Positions 1 through 11,293 of a stretch of DNA of 64,000 bases are shown piece by piece. The stretch comes from Trachythela sp. YZ-2020 (lineage: Eukaryota; Cnidaria; Anthozoa; Malacalcyonacea; Clavulariidae), in the NCBI GenBank assembly GCA_016169945.1, contig JADLSH010000331.1, forward strand, positions 868,001 through 932,000, read 5' to 3'. Numbering within the stretch: position 1 is the stretch's first letter; the number at the start of each line of letters is the position of its first letter. The position numbers and the translations under genes were made by a program. A model generated the notes under the pieces. The model was not told the DNA's origin and made no database searches. It worked only from the letters and a program-made list of their open reading frames with translations.

Positions 1-409
1 ATAGATTTCAAAAATGCGAAGTCTTATTTTGTGACATGGGCACTTTAAATTCGATTTTCCGCCTGATTCCTAGACGACGACGCAACGATTGTAAGCCGAC
101 ATCAAGCTGAATTTCTGGAAAGCCTAAATTACGAACAGCCTGCAGCACAACCTGACCAAAACGGCGAAAACCAGAAAGAAAATTTGCCGGTTAACATGGA
201 CAAACGGACATGAGCAAATTCAAAGCCAAAGCAAAGAAGAGGGCACAAGACGTAAATCACTCGTCTTTTAGATCACTTTGAGCAAAATTTTAAGGTCTTA
301 AATCAATTTTTTCAGTCTATCTTATGTATGATGAACCAGTAAAACTTTTAAGCCCTTCTGGTTAAAACCATCTTAAGTCACAATGCTTGTCTATTTTACT
401 CTGTCTAAC
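1..409. other. left flank, no complete gene
   Basis: Unassigned sequence. Frame 2 stays open from about 62 to 220 and reads a Glu/Gln/Asn-rich stretch, possibly a decayed exon, but nothing in it is recognised. From about 340 to 409 the sequence matches the minisatellite that continues at 1,659 (shared words such as CTGTCTAAC), so the Gypsy element at 410-1,658 appears to have landed inside that repeat. Confidence 0.4.
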
Positions 410-414
410 GGTGG

Positions 415-574
415 TGTAATGATATGCAAGTCATAGCATTTCAAGTGCAATGATGCGAACTTCCGGTGACAATGGCTCTATGATTTATACGCCTTAATAT
501 TGTTTGTATTCTAGTTATAATCTCCGTACTGTAAGGGTTACGTTAAAATATAAAATGAGATTGTCGTTATAACA
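415..574 (+). repeat. 5' LTR of the Gypsy element
   Basis: A 160-bp TG...CA repeat matching 1,493-1,653 with scattered substitutions. It is preceded by the GGTGG target copy and followed directly by the primer-binding-like TGGTGTCAGG. Confidence 0.85.
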
Positions 575-867
575 TGGTGTCAGGAGTGCGATTTTGATAC
601 ATTTTAAATCGAAATCTCATAGATTGTTGACTTATTTGTCTACGTGCAAACTGCCACGTACATGTATATATTGATCAAGCTAAACAATGGCTGTCGCTAC
701 GGGGTTTCGAACACCCGAAATGAATTGCCCTTATGAATTCGCCAAGCTTAAGCAGTATTGTAATCTGATTTTCTCTGGTCCGTTCTCAAAGAAGACGGAG
801 ACAGAACAAGCGTCGTATATTCTCCTGTGGATAGGAAGACAGGTTTAGAGACATAAAACAGTTCGTC

Positions 868-1343
868 TTGGATCAAAGACGAAGACAAAAGTCCAACCAA
901 AGACGTAATGAGGAGACTGCAAGAGAACCAATAAAGCAGAAATATTACAACGACCAGATTACCAAAGCACAACCACGCCTTATCCCAGGTGAGAGAGTAA
1001 CTATTGAGAATCCAAAAACTTTCAAATGGGAACCAGCAGTGGTACAAGACAGGTTAAGGAGCGTTTCACGGTCGTATAATGTATGAACAAATTCTGGTGC
1101 AGAGGTACGCAGAAACAGCTCCCAAATTCTTTGTTTAATTCAAAAGAAAAGTTTTCGATTTGATGTGGAAGAGGATTCAACACTGGTCATCGAAGAAGAT
1201 GACACGTCGTCTAATCATAAGGACATTCCAGAAGCATATCGAGGATTGAATAACTCTCAGCAAGAATTGCCAGTCCCATGTCAGGTTGGCCAGAACAGCT
1301 ACAGAACTCGTAGTGGAAGAATTGTAAAGCCGCCATTGAGCTA
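868..1343 (+). pseudogene. Gypsy pol C-terminus (integrase tail), broken
   Basis: The reading frame 868-1,086 encodes the tail of a Gypsy integrase: a basic stretch, then QPRLIPGERVTIENPKTFKW and VSRSYNV, which resembles the post-catalytic segment of metazoan Gypsy polyproteins that packs against DNA. A stop follows. The frame resumes downstream with FRFDVEEDSTLVIEEDD-like sequence and ends near 1,340 at NSYRTRSGRIVKPP, a C-terminal signature common in invertebrate Gypsy pol. The inverted copy at 11,590-11,925 keeps this last part open for 89 codons. No catalytic DDE residues are present in either copy. Confidence 0.7.
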
Positions 1344-1492
1344 GGTTAGACATGTGATTTTGCATGCTGCACAGACTAGTTAAATATTAGTATCTTGAGG
1401 CTATTGAACTGGCGCATGTAGCAATATTTTTATCCTAATGAAATTGTATAAAAAAATTAATGTAGGTAGTTTCCACTTAAGAGGGAAAGGGA

Positions 1493-1653
1493 TGTAATTA
1501 TATGCAAGTCATAGCATTTGAAGTGCAATGATGCGAGCTTCCAGTGACAATGTTTACATGATTTATACGCCTTAACACTGTTTGTATTCTAGTTATGATC
1601 TCCGTACTGTAAAGGGTTAAGTTAAAATATAAAATGAGATTGTCGTCATAACA
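1493..1653 (+). repeat. 3' LTR of the Gypsy element
   Basis: A 161-bp TG...CA repeat preceded by the purine tract and followed by GGTGG at 1,654-1,658. The inverted arm carries the same LTR at 11,294-11,454 on the other strand, with CCACC beside it. Confidence 0.85.
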
Positions 1654-1658
1654 GGTGG

Positions 1659-2135
1659 CCAGACAATTTTACTCACAAAGGGGAACCTTTTGGGTGTTAA
1701 TTGGTTAACTGGACTATCTGTTAACTTCGGAAAACCCATGCCTTCTGTTAACCCATGAAGCTGCTTAATATTAGTCCGTCTAATGCCAGACAATCTTACT
1801 TGTCGAGTGGTATTAGTGTTGGTATAACTGTGTTAACCAGATTATATCTGTAATGCGCCCAATTGCACCTAACTTTGTCAAGGAGTAAGTGTTATTTTTG
1901 GGTGTTAAGAATATGTTAAGCCACAATGCGCCCTACCTTGTTATTTAACTTTGTCTAACCTCAGACGATTTTACTCGTCAAGGGGAAAGTGTTAAGTTTT
2001 AGCATAGTAGCCAGGCTTTCTGACCATCTCTTTGCTTAACCCACTGAGCCGTAATGCGCCTTACTTTGCTATTTGGCTCTGTCTAACACCAGACAAAGGG
2101 AAAGTGTTGGGTGTTAATATTAGGTAAAATAAATC
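1659..2135 (+). repeat. diverged minisatellite with TCTAA...CCAGAC core
   Basis: Degenerate tandem units of roughly 90-125 bp share the words GTCTAA, CCAGAC (or TCAGAC), AGGGGAAAGTGTT, GGTGTTAA and AATGCGCCC. Cores lie at about 1,658, 1,776, 1,962 and 2,087. The inverted arm holds the same array at 10,830-11,288. It lies between the Gypsy LTR and the start of the DUF6589-type gene in both arms. Confidence 0.7.
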
Positions 2136-3094
2136 TTTAAAAAGCCATCCTTGATTTCCGTGGTTTTAAAATGTTCCTTGAAGGATACAATTAAGTCCCG
2201 TGTTTCAAGCAAAGGCCCTTCACGAAGAAGTTAGCATTTCGTTCAGTATCATAATCAGTACAAAGTCTACTTACATTGAGACTATTAAATATACTAAATA
2301 ATATACAGAATATTTTGTTATTATACATACCTGCGTTTCATTTACAATTTGCAATATTTAGCCAAGCATTTTAAGAATCTAGTGCGAAAGGAGTTCGTCT
2401 GTAGAGAAATTCCAAAACCATGGGAAATCGATTTTCTCCTTTGCAATTTATAAGTTATAACAGCATCAGTGTTTCCACTCGCCCAAAACTAAATTTCCGT
2501 TTCTCATCCTTATTTTCTACGAAATGTCCATCCAAAATTTGCATAATTTTCATCCAAACTTCCTGGCATGTGCCAACGTAAATTCCCTTTTACAATAAAT
2601 TTTAAGCCTTTTTAAACGTTTAAAAACGTTTTCCTACTCGAGAATTAGCGTAGCCTGCTCCCAAACTGAATTTAAGGTGGGGAAATTCAGGCTGCTGTAC
2701 TGCGGGCTCAATCGCGCACGGCGAAGTAATTAGGACTGCATAATTATATGATAATTATTAGGCGCACGGCATAATTAAAATGCAAATGGCGCCATTGCTA
2801 GGAGCGCGCATGGCGTCGAGTAATCTTTTGAGTAAGAATTGAAGTTTCATTCTGTGTTCTAGGCCCATCGAAAAGCCACACGAAAGATATTTAGTGTCGG
2901 GGAAGACGAAATTTGACGCGAGTAATGCCCTTCGACAGTTCCCGTTTGCTATTTTAGAGACTTTACTCTACATTTGTTGACAGTGTATCGATAAACTACG
3001 CAGACGAAACGCTCTTATTAAAACTGATTGTAAGCGAACTCAAACAAACTTAAGAAAAAGGACGACTTGAAAGGCGACAGCTTTTTGAAGAAGA
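2136..3094. other. upstream region of the left DUF6589-type gene, no ORF
   Basis: Shared with the inverted arm (about 9,720-10,830) but without a convincing reading frame. Near 2,446 it lacks the 183-bp MITE present at the equivalent point of the other arm (10,320-10,502). The 2,900-3,090 stretch leads into the gene start at 3,095 and may hold its promoter; no TATA box is obvious. Confidence 0.5.
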
Positions 3095-4780
3095 ATGACC
3101 GAGCAGCAAAAGACCGTGTACTACAGTGCCAAATTCGAGTACATCCCAGACGTAAGCTACCACCTCGCTTACCACTGCACGTGTAGTTGTCAGCGCGCTA
3201 ACAGAATTGTCACAAATACCGACTCCAATTTCACATTCAACCCCGGTGAGGACCAGAGAAACGACAGGAGTTAACGTGAGGCTAACATGGCCAAGTCAGA
3301 GCAGGCAGAGGCAACTTAAACCTGATTTAGAGCCATTGGGGAAATGCTTGTTATTGTGGGACATACAAGCAAATTGCCAATGCAGCGTGGAACAATCAAA
3401 GTCTTAAAAAGCATCTTGTCTTCAATGTTCTGAACGACATTGGCAAAGAATGTGTTGGCTTGTGTTCCAAGAAAAACCCAAGTTGTTTGCGGTCACCCTC
3501 GAAGGAGCAAATCATGAACTTTTCTTTTAATAACCAAAGAAAATAATTAGAAGAGAGAGAACCATTGTTTTTCTCTGTTTTGGTGGCTGCGGTTCGACTA
3601 GGACCAACAGAGAAGAAAAGCCATGGATTCCAGCTGTTGGCATGGCTTCATCCATACTCTTAAGAAACCGGTCACCATACATGAATGCTATTCAGTTGAT
3701 ATCAGGAATATTTTTATACCATTCTAACTGGGCGTTAAGTTTATTACCACACTTATAATTAGTGCCTTCCTATATGCCATTGGATAAAAATTACAAAGTA
3801 GGTCTCACCAGGACACAGTTTGCTTTCATGTGTTAAGTTATGATTAAGATATTGAAAAGTAGTCTAGGGTGCTTACAATGCAAATTAAATTAAGCAAATT
3901 TTGTTCTGATTTAAATGTTGGACAATTTTGTGTTAAAGATGGGGTAAAGTCCGTTCTGTGCATAAGTTGTGCTCCTAACAGTCTCATTGTTTACATTACA
4001 TTAGGTCTATTTAATATAATCAAATAATTAAATTAAAATTGCAACGTTTGGGTCCCGATGTTTGCAATGTCAAACGGATTTTATATCACCTTTACAGTAA
4101 GGGGAAAGTGTTTTACTAATTTCCCTCAACAAAAAAAATTGAATGCACCCAGTGTGCCCTGCTATATATTTTATTCTGTCTAATTCCAGGAGACCTATAA
4201 TGGGAGACTATTGTGCATTATAGGTTAGCTGAGTTATTTGTACATTCATAGATTAATTAGTTCTTATTTTTACATTATTTTCAACAAGTAATGTCACGGT
4301 TGTCCAGGTTGAGATTGGTAACATCGCCCAACCATCTGCATCGCCCAACCATCAAGGATGCTGAATGGTTAGCAAACAAGAAGCATGCCACTACTTCGAA
4401 TAGTACAACTGAATCAGTGAAAACGTCTGTTGGATTTAAACTTACGATTGACAATGTGGATTATAGACAGAATGTACATTACATGACTGACGGCCACCAA
4501 AAACAAGCACCATGTCTCTGTTAATGCGACAATTAATAGAGTTTCAGCAAACCATCTGGGTCACAACAATCCAGCCAACCAAATTACAGAAACACATTTG
4601 GTACACCAATAGCTGATGTGATGCCTGATCTCTCTCTTTCTATGAATTCTTCTTAAATCTAATAAGAAGTTCTCTCAATTGGTCCTTGCAGTCGAACGTA
4701 CTGCTTTTGTTTCAGACGACTCTTCTGAATGGCTTGAGGACTCAGTGCTTTCATGAATGGCAACAAGAGGTATTGTACTA
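3095..4780 (+). pseudogene. DUF6589-type protein gene, left copy, broken
   Basis: The start at 3,095 reads MTEQQKTVYYSAKFEY, then a Cys-rich HCTCSCQR segment. Frames then break repeatedly. Around 3,455-3,730 fragments match the other arm's CSKKNPSCLRS segment, and 4,291-4,524 is open for 77 codons ending VDYRQNVHYMTD...CLC. The order (Cys/Lys-rich KNPS motif, a charged middle, then a GFKLTIDNVDY-like core followed by NRVSANHL) matches my knowledge of DUF6589 proteins, which are transposase-like and abundant in cnidarians. Stops and frameshifts rule out a working protein. The minus-strand copy at 8,205-9,719 is better preserved. Confidence 0.6.
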
Positions 4781-7187
4781 GCCTCCTCCGCAGGCATCGC
4801 CTTAAAATTGGCGGGCAGAAATTATTTGCTGGAAAAAAAAAATTAGTGTCGATGCCTGCCAAAACCCGAAGACTTTGGACCGGTCATGTTACACTTATGG
4901 ACCGGGCATGTTACCCCTACCCCCACGGGATATTTTGTTCAAATATTAAAACTAAAGACAAATGTCAAAAGCTGTGTTACCCTCACTCTCACGGGATAAT
5001 TATTTGTTCATAAAAACAACTGCAAAATTATACTGATAAACGTTCGCCAGAATACTGTAACATTTTATGTTACAAATATTAAAAAAGTATTTAGTATCTT
5101 GCGCTTTAAAAGCTACAGAATAGTTGCGGACATATTTAAAGATAAAGCATGTGGATCGAAGTCATGAAAATAGAAATCGAAAGGCTTTAATCGAGTTTCG
5201 ACAGACAAACAAAATTCTGACTTGGCTTCTACACTACGTCGTTTGATGCTGCTAAAGCTGCTTGTTTAATAAACGGAGAATGTGTATTAAATGGATTCCC
5301 TAATGGTCTTAGTTCGACGGAGTAAACACGTTCAAACCACTTAGAAACTGTATAAAGTATGAAGAGTTGTGAGCGCCGAGCTCGAATGGAAAATATAACT
5401 TAATACATGAGTATAGCTAACACACAAATAGCGTTGAACTGGAACAGTATAAATTGTTTTGGGAAACAATGTACTCTAGAAGATATAATTTCACGTGCAA
5501 GATATAATTGATGCTGGTGGAATATAATACTCATTTTACTTGATGAGACAAAAGATAATTTGTAACTGGTTTGGTTTGTTTACAGTTTTTTTTTAGATAT
5601 TTCAGCCAAGAACACACTTAAAATTTACTATGCTATGATTTTATGCTGTACTTGAGTACTTATGCATGACTGTGTACTGCTTGAGTGCTCAGTGCTCCAT
5701 GCCGGCAGATATGTAGCCAATCTCCAAATGGAGCTAGGCTTATGCCGGCACAGCTGTGGGGCTGAGGATGAGAATGGGTGCGGCTCAGAGGGCAGATTCC
5801 TCTTCAACCTGGCTCAAATTCTAGTTGTTAGCAAGTGAATCTAATTTTTTTGAAAATTGACTTGTAACTCCAAAATTCTTAATAATTCACCTAAGTTTTG
5901 AAGTGCGCATTTTCAATTTGGAGTTAGCCTTATAGACTATGGAGTATGGAGGTTGACGCTCCATGGCTCCCTAACTTCTGCCACCATGTGGTGTTGTGAT
6001 ACAAAATTTGCCTAATATCGGGAAGTGTTCAATGATTATAAATATAGCCATTGTAATATATTAGAATATTACAATCAAAATTATTCTATGGCATGTATAA
6101 TCAAATGCATGTTTGGACTGGTGTGCCTACTTTCGGAAAATAGCAAATAGTCTTCTATGTTATAGATAAAACATGAGCAGTCGTATGAGTGAAGGTCTGT
6201 ATATCAGATAAAGATCGGATGCGAATGTCTTATCGAACTTAAAAAACGACCCATCTTGTGAGTTCATTGGCGAAGTAATTTTAAAAAGAAACATTGTATA
6301 AGCCGAGAAAATCAAAGCTGAAGTGCTAAAATATTCCATAAACTATATTATTTCATTATGGCCATGTTGGCTAGGATCTTGCTTCACTACTTCCCAGATT
6401 TAGCTATTTGGCAACAAATACCAGACAAGGTTTTTCTCTGCTGGTATTATGGCTTTTGCCTTATTTGTTGTCAAAAATATATTTTTATTTGAATCGATTT
6501 CTTGTTATTAAAATTGACATCCTAGATAGCACAATTTTGTCCTCATTTCTTACATTTGGAAACTGTCCTAGTGTCCTCTAGTGCTAAATCAGGCATACAT
6601 TACTGTATGTTGAGTTGCACAGTTGTACTATGATACTTTCATTTTAATAATGAATTAACCCACTTTCCATCTTAGAAACCAAAAACTGTACATAGCAAAT
6701 GATACTATAAGAAATTGTGCCTGCCTTGCAAATAGAAAGAAAGAAAAATAGGAAATTCCCCTTGTGGTTTGAATTGGTTTCTATGTATATGAAGCAATCA
6801 GAGTAGACAGACTGACAGAGTAGAGTTTTTAATATATATGGCACAAACTATATAATTATGTGATTCATAAAAAAATTATAATTTAAAATTTAATGGTTTA
6901 AAAGATTTACAGCATCAAATATATATAGCATGCATATACAGTACACGAAAAATTACCGACAAACATTCTAAAACCTTTAAAACCTCAACCAAGTCTTTTA
7001 TACATGTTTAAATTGTCCAAAAAAGCTGAACTTAAAGATAAAATAAATTCTCCACTCCATGCAATCCGCCATTTTGAATTTCAAAATCCTCCCCACGTAC
7101 CTACCCTGAAGACAAAAATCGTTGCGCAAGCAAGATGCGCAAAACGGCTCAACCATGTCGGGTTTTGGCAGGCATCTCCCCGACTTT
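4781..7187. other. palindrome spacer, no recognisable gene
   Basis: About 2.4 kb of AT-rich sequence with only short frames. A phrase of about 60 bp is repeated nearby: GGGCATGTTACCCCTAC... (4,907) and GCTGTGTTACCCTCAC... (4,970), each followed by CACGGGATA. No domain, RNA gene or TE end is seen. Confidence 0.4.
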
Positions 7188-7661
7188 CTACCTGACGCAA
7201 CCTACCCCGGGGATCCAAGAGATGCCTGCGGAGGAGGCTAGTATTGTACTACAATCGGGATGTCCGCATTTACATTTTGCAGCACAAATGTCACAACACA
7301 GATGTAAAGTGCCGTCACTGCTATGACTATAGCCAAAGTCTTCCATTTTCAATTGGCGAAGACATGTAGAGTTTTCATTCGACAAAAACTTTGTCATTTT
7401 TGCTGAGCAGTAACTGGAAGGCAATCCATTGTACAGTATAATGCAGTCGCTAGGCTGTCCATCCCGACCAGCTCCTCCACTTTCTTGTACATGGGACTCC
7501 AGGGTGCTTGAGAGACCGAAGTGTATGACTTGGTGAACACATTTGCAATTCACACCCATGCTAAAAGCAATTGTAGAAATTAAGACACGGATGTGGCCAT
7601 CTTCGTCTCCATACTTAGTAACGATGTGTTCCTTGAAAAGATTTGGTATGGCAATCATCAA
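7188..7661 (-). pseudogene. RecQ-like helicase C-terminal fragment, minus copy
   Basis: The 157-codon frame holds the second RecA-like lobe of a RecQ-family DEAH helicase. Motif V reads [15 protein letters not shown] (about residues 26-40). Motif VI reads QESGGAGRDGQ (59-69). A RecQ zinc-binding-like segment follows (C100, then CCDIC at 122-126). These enzymes unwind DNA 3' to 5' using ATP. The first Arg of motif VI, normally the arginine finger in QESGRAGRDG, is Gly here, so the product would be impaired even if expressed. Motifs I-IV are absent. The segment is the mirror image of 7,808-8,182. Confidence 0.75.
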
Positions 7662-7807
7662 TATGTCAGTATGGCAATCGAGAGTGGTATGGCAATCATC
7701 AATACCTCAATTTCTGTCATCATATGTAAAGTTTAAATTTGAAAGGAAAATTTTATCATGGCAGCTCAAATCCTGAGAACAGATTAGTTGAAATGTAACA
7801 TGTAGGC

Positions 7808-8182
7808 ACCCCAAATATTTTCAAGGAACACATCGTTACTCAGTTTGGAGACGAAGATGGCCACATCCGTGTCTTAATTTCTACAATTGCTTTTGGCATG
7901 GGTGTGAATTGCAAATGTGTTCACCAAGTCATACACTTCGGTCTCTCAAGCACCCTGGAGTCCTATGTACAAGAAAGTGGAAGAGGTGGTCGGGATGGAC
8001 AGCCTAGCGACTGCATTATTGCTGTCCAGTTACTGCTCAGCAAAAATGACAAAGTTTTTGTCGAATGAAAACTCTACATGTCTTCGCCAATTGATAATGG
8101 AAGACTTTGGCTATAGTCATAGCAGTAGCGGCACTTTACATCTGTGTTGTGACATTTGTGCTGCAAAATGTAAATTGTAGTA
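7808..8182 (+). pseudogene. RecQ-like helicase C-terminal fragment, plus copy
   Basis: Reads [32 protein letters not shown] and [11 protein letters not shown], then shifts frame near 8,020 into [13 protein letters not shown] and the zinc-binding-like CCDICAAKC. It keeps the motif VI Arg lost in the minus copy but has Gly in place of the following Ala. The first lobe is missing. It points at, and ends within about 25 bp of, the 3' end of the minus-strand DUF6589-type gene, so the two are convergent. Confidence 0.7.
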
Positions 8183-8204
8183 CAATTACCAGATTGTAGT
8201 ACAA

Positions 8205-9719
8205 TACCTACTGTTGCCATTCATGAAACTCTGAGTCCTCAAGCCATTCAGAAGAGTCGTCTGAACATTTTCCACAATTACGCGCTGGACAAGAGAAATA
8301 TAGTCATCTCTCTGTTCTTTCTGCTCCATATGATTTGGGATACACTTCCCATTCTCCATTTCTCGGATGCCACCTGCTGGATTCTTGTGACCCAGATGGT
8401 TTGCTGAAACTCTATTAATGGTCGCATTAACAGAGACATAGTGCTTGTTTTTGGTTGTCGTCAGTCATGTAATGTACATTCTGTCTATAATCCACATTGT
8501 CAATCGTAAGTTTAAATCCAACAGAGGTTTTCACTGATTCAGTTGTACTATTCGAAGTAGTGGCATACTTGTTGTTTGCTAACCATTCAGCATCCTTGCT
8601 GACCGTCTCTTTCATAACTGCGTCATGGCCAGCACCATACTCTTCCATTTTTTTATGCAGATGCTTGGGCGATGTTACCAATCTCAACCTGGACAACCGT
8701 GACATTACTTGTTGCAAATAATGTAAAAATAAGAACTAATTAATATATTCAATTTATGCAAAGCAATAAATCGAGGTTAATGAAGTAATATGTTCAAGAA
8801 GATTCCATTTGCCCTAAGGCCTTGCCAGTCTGTCAACACAATTAGTGCATGCACCAAATGTCGCACAGGGAAAGCTCAAATACCTTGACAGAACTCATGC
8901 GCAGAACGGACTTTACCCCAACAAAATTTGCTTAATTTAATTTGCATTGTAAGCACTCTAGACTACTTTTAAATATATTAATCACAACTTAACACATGTC
9001 CTGGTGAGACCTACTTTATAATTTTTATCCAATGGCATATACGGAGGCTCTAATTATAAGTGTGGTAATAAACTTAACGCCCAGTTAGAATGGTATAAAA
9101 ATATCCTGACATCAACTGAATAGCATTCATGTATGGTGACCGGTTTCTTAAGAGTATGGATGAAGCCATGCCAACAGCTGGAATCCATGGCTTTTCTTCT
9201 CTTTTGGTCGTAGTCGAACCAGCAGCCACGAACACAGAGAAAAACAATGGTGCTCTCTCTTCCAATTCCTTTCTTTGGTTATTAAAAGAAAAGTTCATGA
9301 TTTGCTCCTTCGAGGTTGACCGCAGACAACTTGGGTTTTTCTTGGAACACAAGCCAACACATTATTTGCCAATGTCTTTCAGAACATTGAAGACCAGATG
9401 CTTTTTAAGACTTTGAGTGTTCCACGCTGCATTGGCAATTTGCTTGTATGTCCCAATAACAAGCATTTACCCCAATGGCTCTAAATCAGGTTTAAGTTGC
9501 CTCTGCCTGCTCTGACTTGGCCATGTTACCCTCACGTTAACTCCTGTCGTTTCTCTGGTCTTCACCGGGGTTGAATGTGAAATTGGAGTTGATACTTCTG
9601 ACAATTCTGGTAGCGCGCTGACAACTACACGTGCAGTGGTAAGCGAGGTGGTAGCTTTCGCCTGGGATGTACTCTGCGAATTTGGCGCTGTAGTACACGG
9701 TCTTTTGCTGCTCGGTCAT
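8205..9719 (-). pseudogene. DUF6589-type protein gene, right copy, broken
   Basis: The frame opens at 9,719 (MTEQQKTVYYSAKFAEYIPG) and is open for 60 codons with an HCTCSCQR cluster. After a stop it resumes at 9,352-9,074 (CSKKNPSCLRSTSKEQIMNF, then ELEERAPLFFSVFVAAG). It is open again at 8,717-8,427 with a GAGHDAVMKET segment and GFKLTIDNVDYRQNVHYMTD. Beyond 8,427 another frame reads NATINRVSANHLGHKNPAGG and on to YISLVQRVIVENVQ near 8,290. This motif order fits DUF6589 proteins. The central Asp of the DNVD core is kept. At least two stops and a frameshift make it a pseudogene unless undetected introns remove them. Confidence 0.65.
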
Positions 9720-10319
9720 TCTTCTTCAACAAGCTGTCGCCTTTCAAGTCGACCTTTTTCTTAAGTTTGTTTGAGTTCGCTTACAATCAGTTTTTCTTGA
9801 GCAATAAGAGCGTTTCGTTTGCGTAGTTTATCGAAGGGCATTACTCGCGTCAAATTTCGTCTTCCGCGATACTAAATATATTTCGTGTGGCTTTTCGACG
9901 GTCCCAGAACACAGAATGCAACTTCAATTCTTACTCAAAGGATTACTCGACGCCATGCGCGCTCCTAGCAATGGCCGCCATTTGCATTTTAAGCATGCCG
10001 TGCGCCTAATAATTATCATATAATTATGCAGTCCTAATTACGTCACCGTACACGATAGAGCCCGCAGTGCGCAGACTGAATTTCCCCACCTTAAATTCAG
10101 CTTGCAAGCAGGCTACGCTAATTCTCGAGTAGGAAAACGTTTTTAAACGTTTAGAAATGCTTAAAATTAATTGTAAAAGGGAATTTACGTTGGCATATGC
10201 CAGGAAGTTTGGATGAAAATTATGCAAATTTTGGATGGACATTTCGTAAAAAATAAGGATGAGAAACGGAAATTTAGTTTTGGGCGAGTGGAAACACTGA
10301 TGCTGTTATCACTTAGAAA

Positions 10320-10502
10320 TAGACCACTTTCATAGTTCAGATGAGTTTAAATATTATTTTATGTGCATCTTAATAAGCCTCATTGACCTCGTTCAGGTTA
10401 ATAAATTCTATTCAATTTCAGTCACAGAAACGAGGCCGATAAGGCTTATTAATATGCACATAAAAGAATATTTAAACTCATCTGAATTATGAAAGTGGTC
10501 TA
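10320..10502. mobile_element. 183-bp MITE with TA-flanked inverted ends
   Basis: Ends are TAGACCACTTTCATA and TATGAAAGTGGTCTA. The arms pair for about 65 bp around a 50-bp loop. The equivalent site in the left arm (about 2,446) lacks the element, with only small differences at the junction. A TA duplication would suit a Tc1/mariner-type MITE, but the empty site is too diverged to prove it. It inserted after the palindrome formed, or was lost from one arm. Confidence 0.75.
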
Positions 10503-10829
10503 TTGCAAAGGTGAAAATCGATTTCCCATGGTTTTTGAATTTCTCTTCAGACGAACTCCTTTCTCACTAGATTCTTAAAATACTTGGCTAGATACTGCAT
10601 ATTGTAAATGAAACGGAGGTATGTATAATAACAAAAGTTTCTGTATATTATTTAGTATATTTAAGAGTTTCAATGTAAGTAGACTTTGTACTGATTATGA
10701 TACTGAACGAAATGCTAACTTCTTCGCGGAGGGCCTTTGCTTGAAACACGGGACTTCATTGTATCCTTCAAGGCACATTTTAAAACCACGGAGATCAATG
10801 GATGGCTTTTTAAAGATTTATTTTACCTA

Positions 10830-11288
10830 ATATTAACACCCAACACTTTCCTTTGTCTGGTGTTAGACAGAGCCAAATAGCAAAGTAGGGCGCATTACGG
10901 CTCAGTGGGTTAAGCAAAGAGATGGACAGAAAGCCTGGCTACTATGTTAAAACATAACACATTCCCTTTGACGAGTAAGATCGTCTGGGGTTAGACAAAG
11001 TTAAATAACAAGGTAGGGCGCATTGTGGCTTAACATATTCTTAACACCCAAATAACACTTACTCCTTGACAAAGTTAGGTGCAATTGGGCGCATTACAGA
11101 TATAATCTGGTTAACACAGTTATACCAACACTAATACCACTTGACAAGTAAAATTGTCTGGCATTAGACGGAGTAATATTAAGCAGCTTCATGGGTTAAC
11201 AGAAGGCATGGGTTTTCCGAAGTTAACAGATAGTCCAGTTAACCCATTAACACCCAAAACGTTCCACTTTGTGAATAAAATTGTCTGG
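10830..11288 (-). repeat. minisatellite of the right arm
   Basis: Inverted counterpart of 1,659-2,135, with words such as GTCTGG(C/G)(A/G)TTAGAC and GGGCGCATT recurring at about 10,855, 10,985 and 11,155. Confidence 0.7.
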
Positions 11289-11293
11289 CCACC

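Larger units (their letters stand above)
410..1658 (+). mobile_element. internally deleted Ty3/Gypsy LTR retrotransposon with GGTGG target duplication
   Basis: Two similar LTRs of about 160 bp (415-574 and 1,493-1,653), each starting TGTAAT and ending ATAACA, enclose less than 1 kb of internal sequence. A primer-binding-like segment starting TGGTGTCAGGAG follows the first LTR at 575. A purine-rich tract (1,479-1,492, AAGAGGGAAAGGGA) precedes the second. The flanks carry a perfect 5-bp duplication, GGTGG (410-414 and 1,654-1,658), as expected for Gypsy integration. Gag, protease, RT and most of integrase are missing; only the integrase tail remains. It cannot be autonomous. Confidence 0.85.
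1019..4780 (+). repeat. left arm of a giant imperfect palindrome
   Basis: The reverse complement of this segment is found at 8,205-11,922. The match runs from the Gypsy integrase tail (outer edge 1,019/11,922) through the LTR, the minisatellite and the DUF6589-type gene to about 4,540, then picks up again at 4,711-4,775 after a patch of divergence. The arms look roughly 90-95% alike by eye. Past 4,766 this arm jumps through the word ATTGTACTA to sequence that otherwise lies at 7,218-7,245, so a deletion or inversion joined at that short homology. Confidence 0.85.

Noticed and set aside
748..1365. Minus-strand frames of 99 and 62 codons over the Gypsy remnant
   Set aside because: Antisense to the pol tail, which has clear homology on the plus strand.
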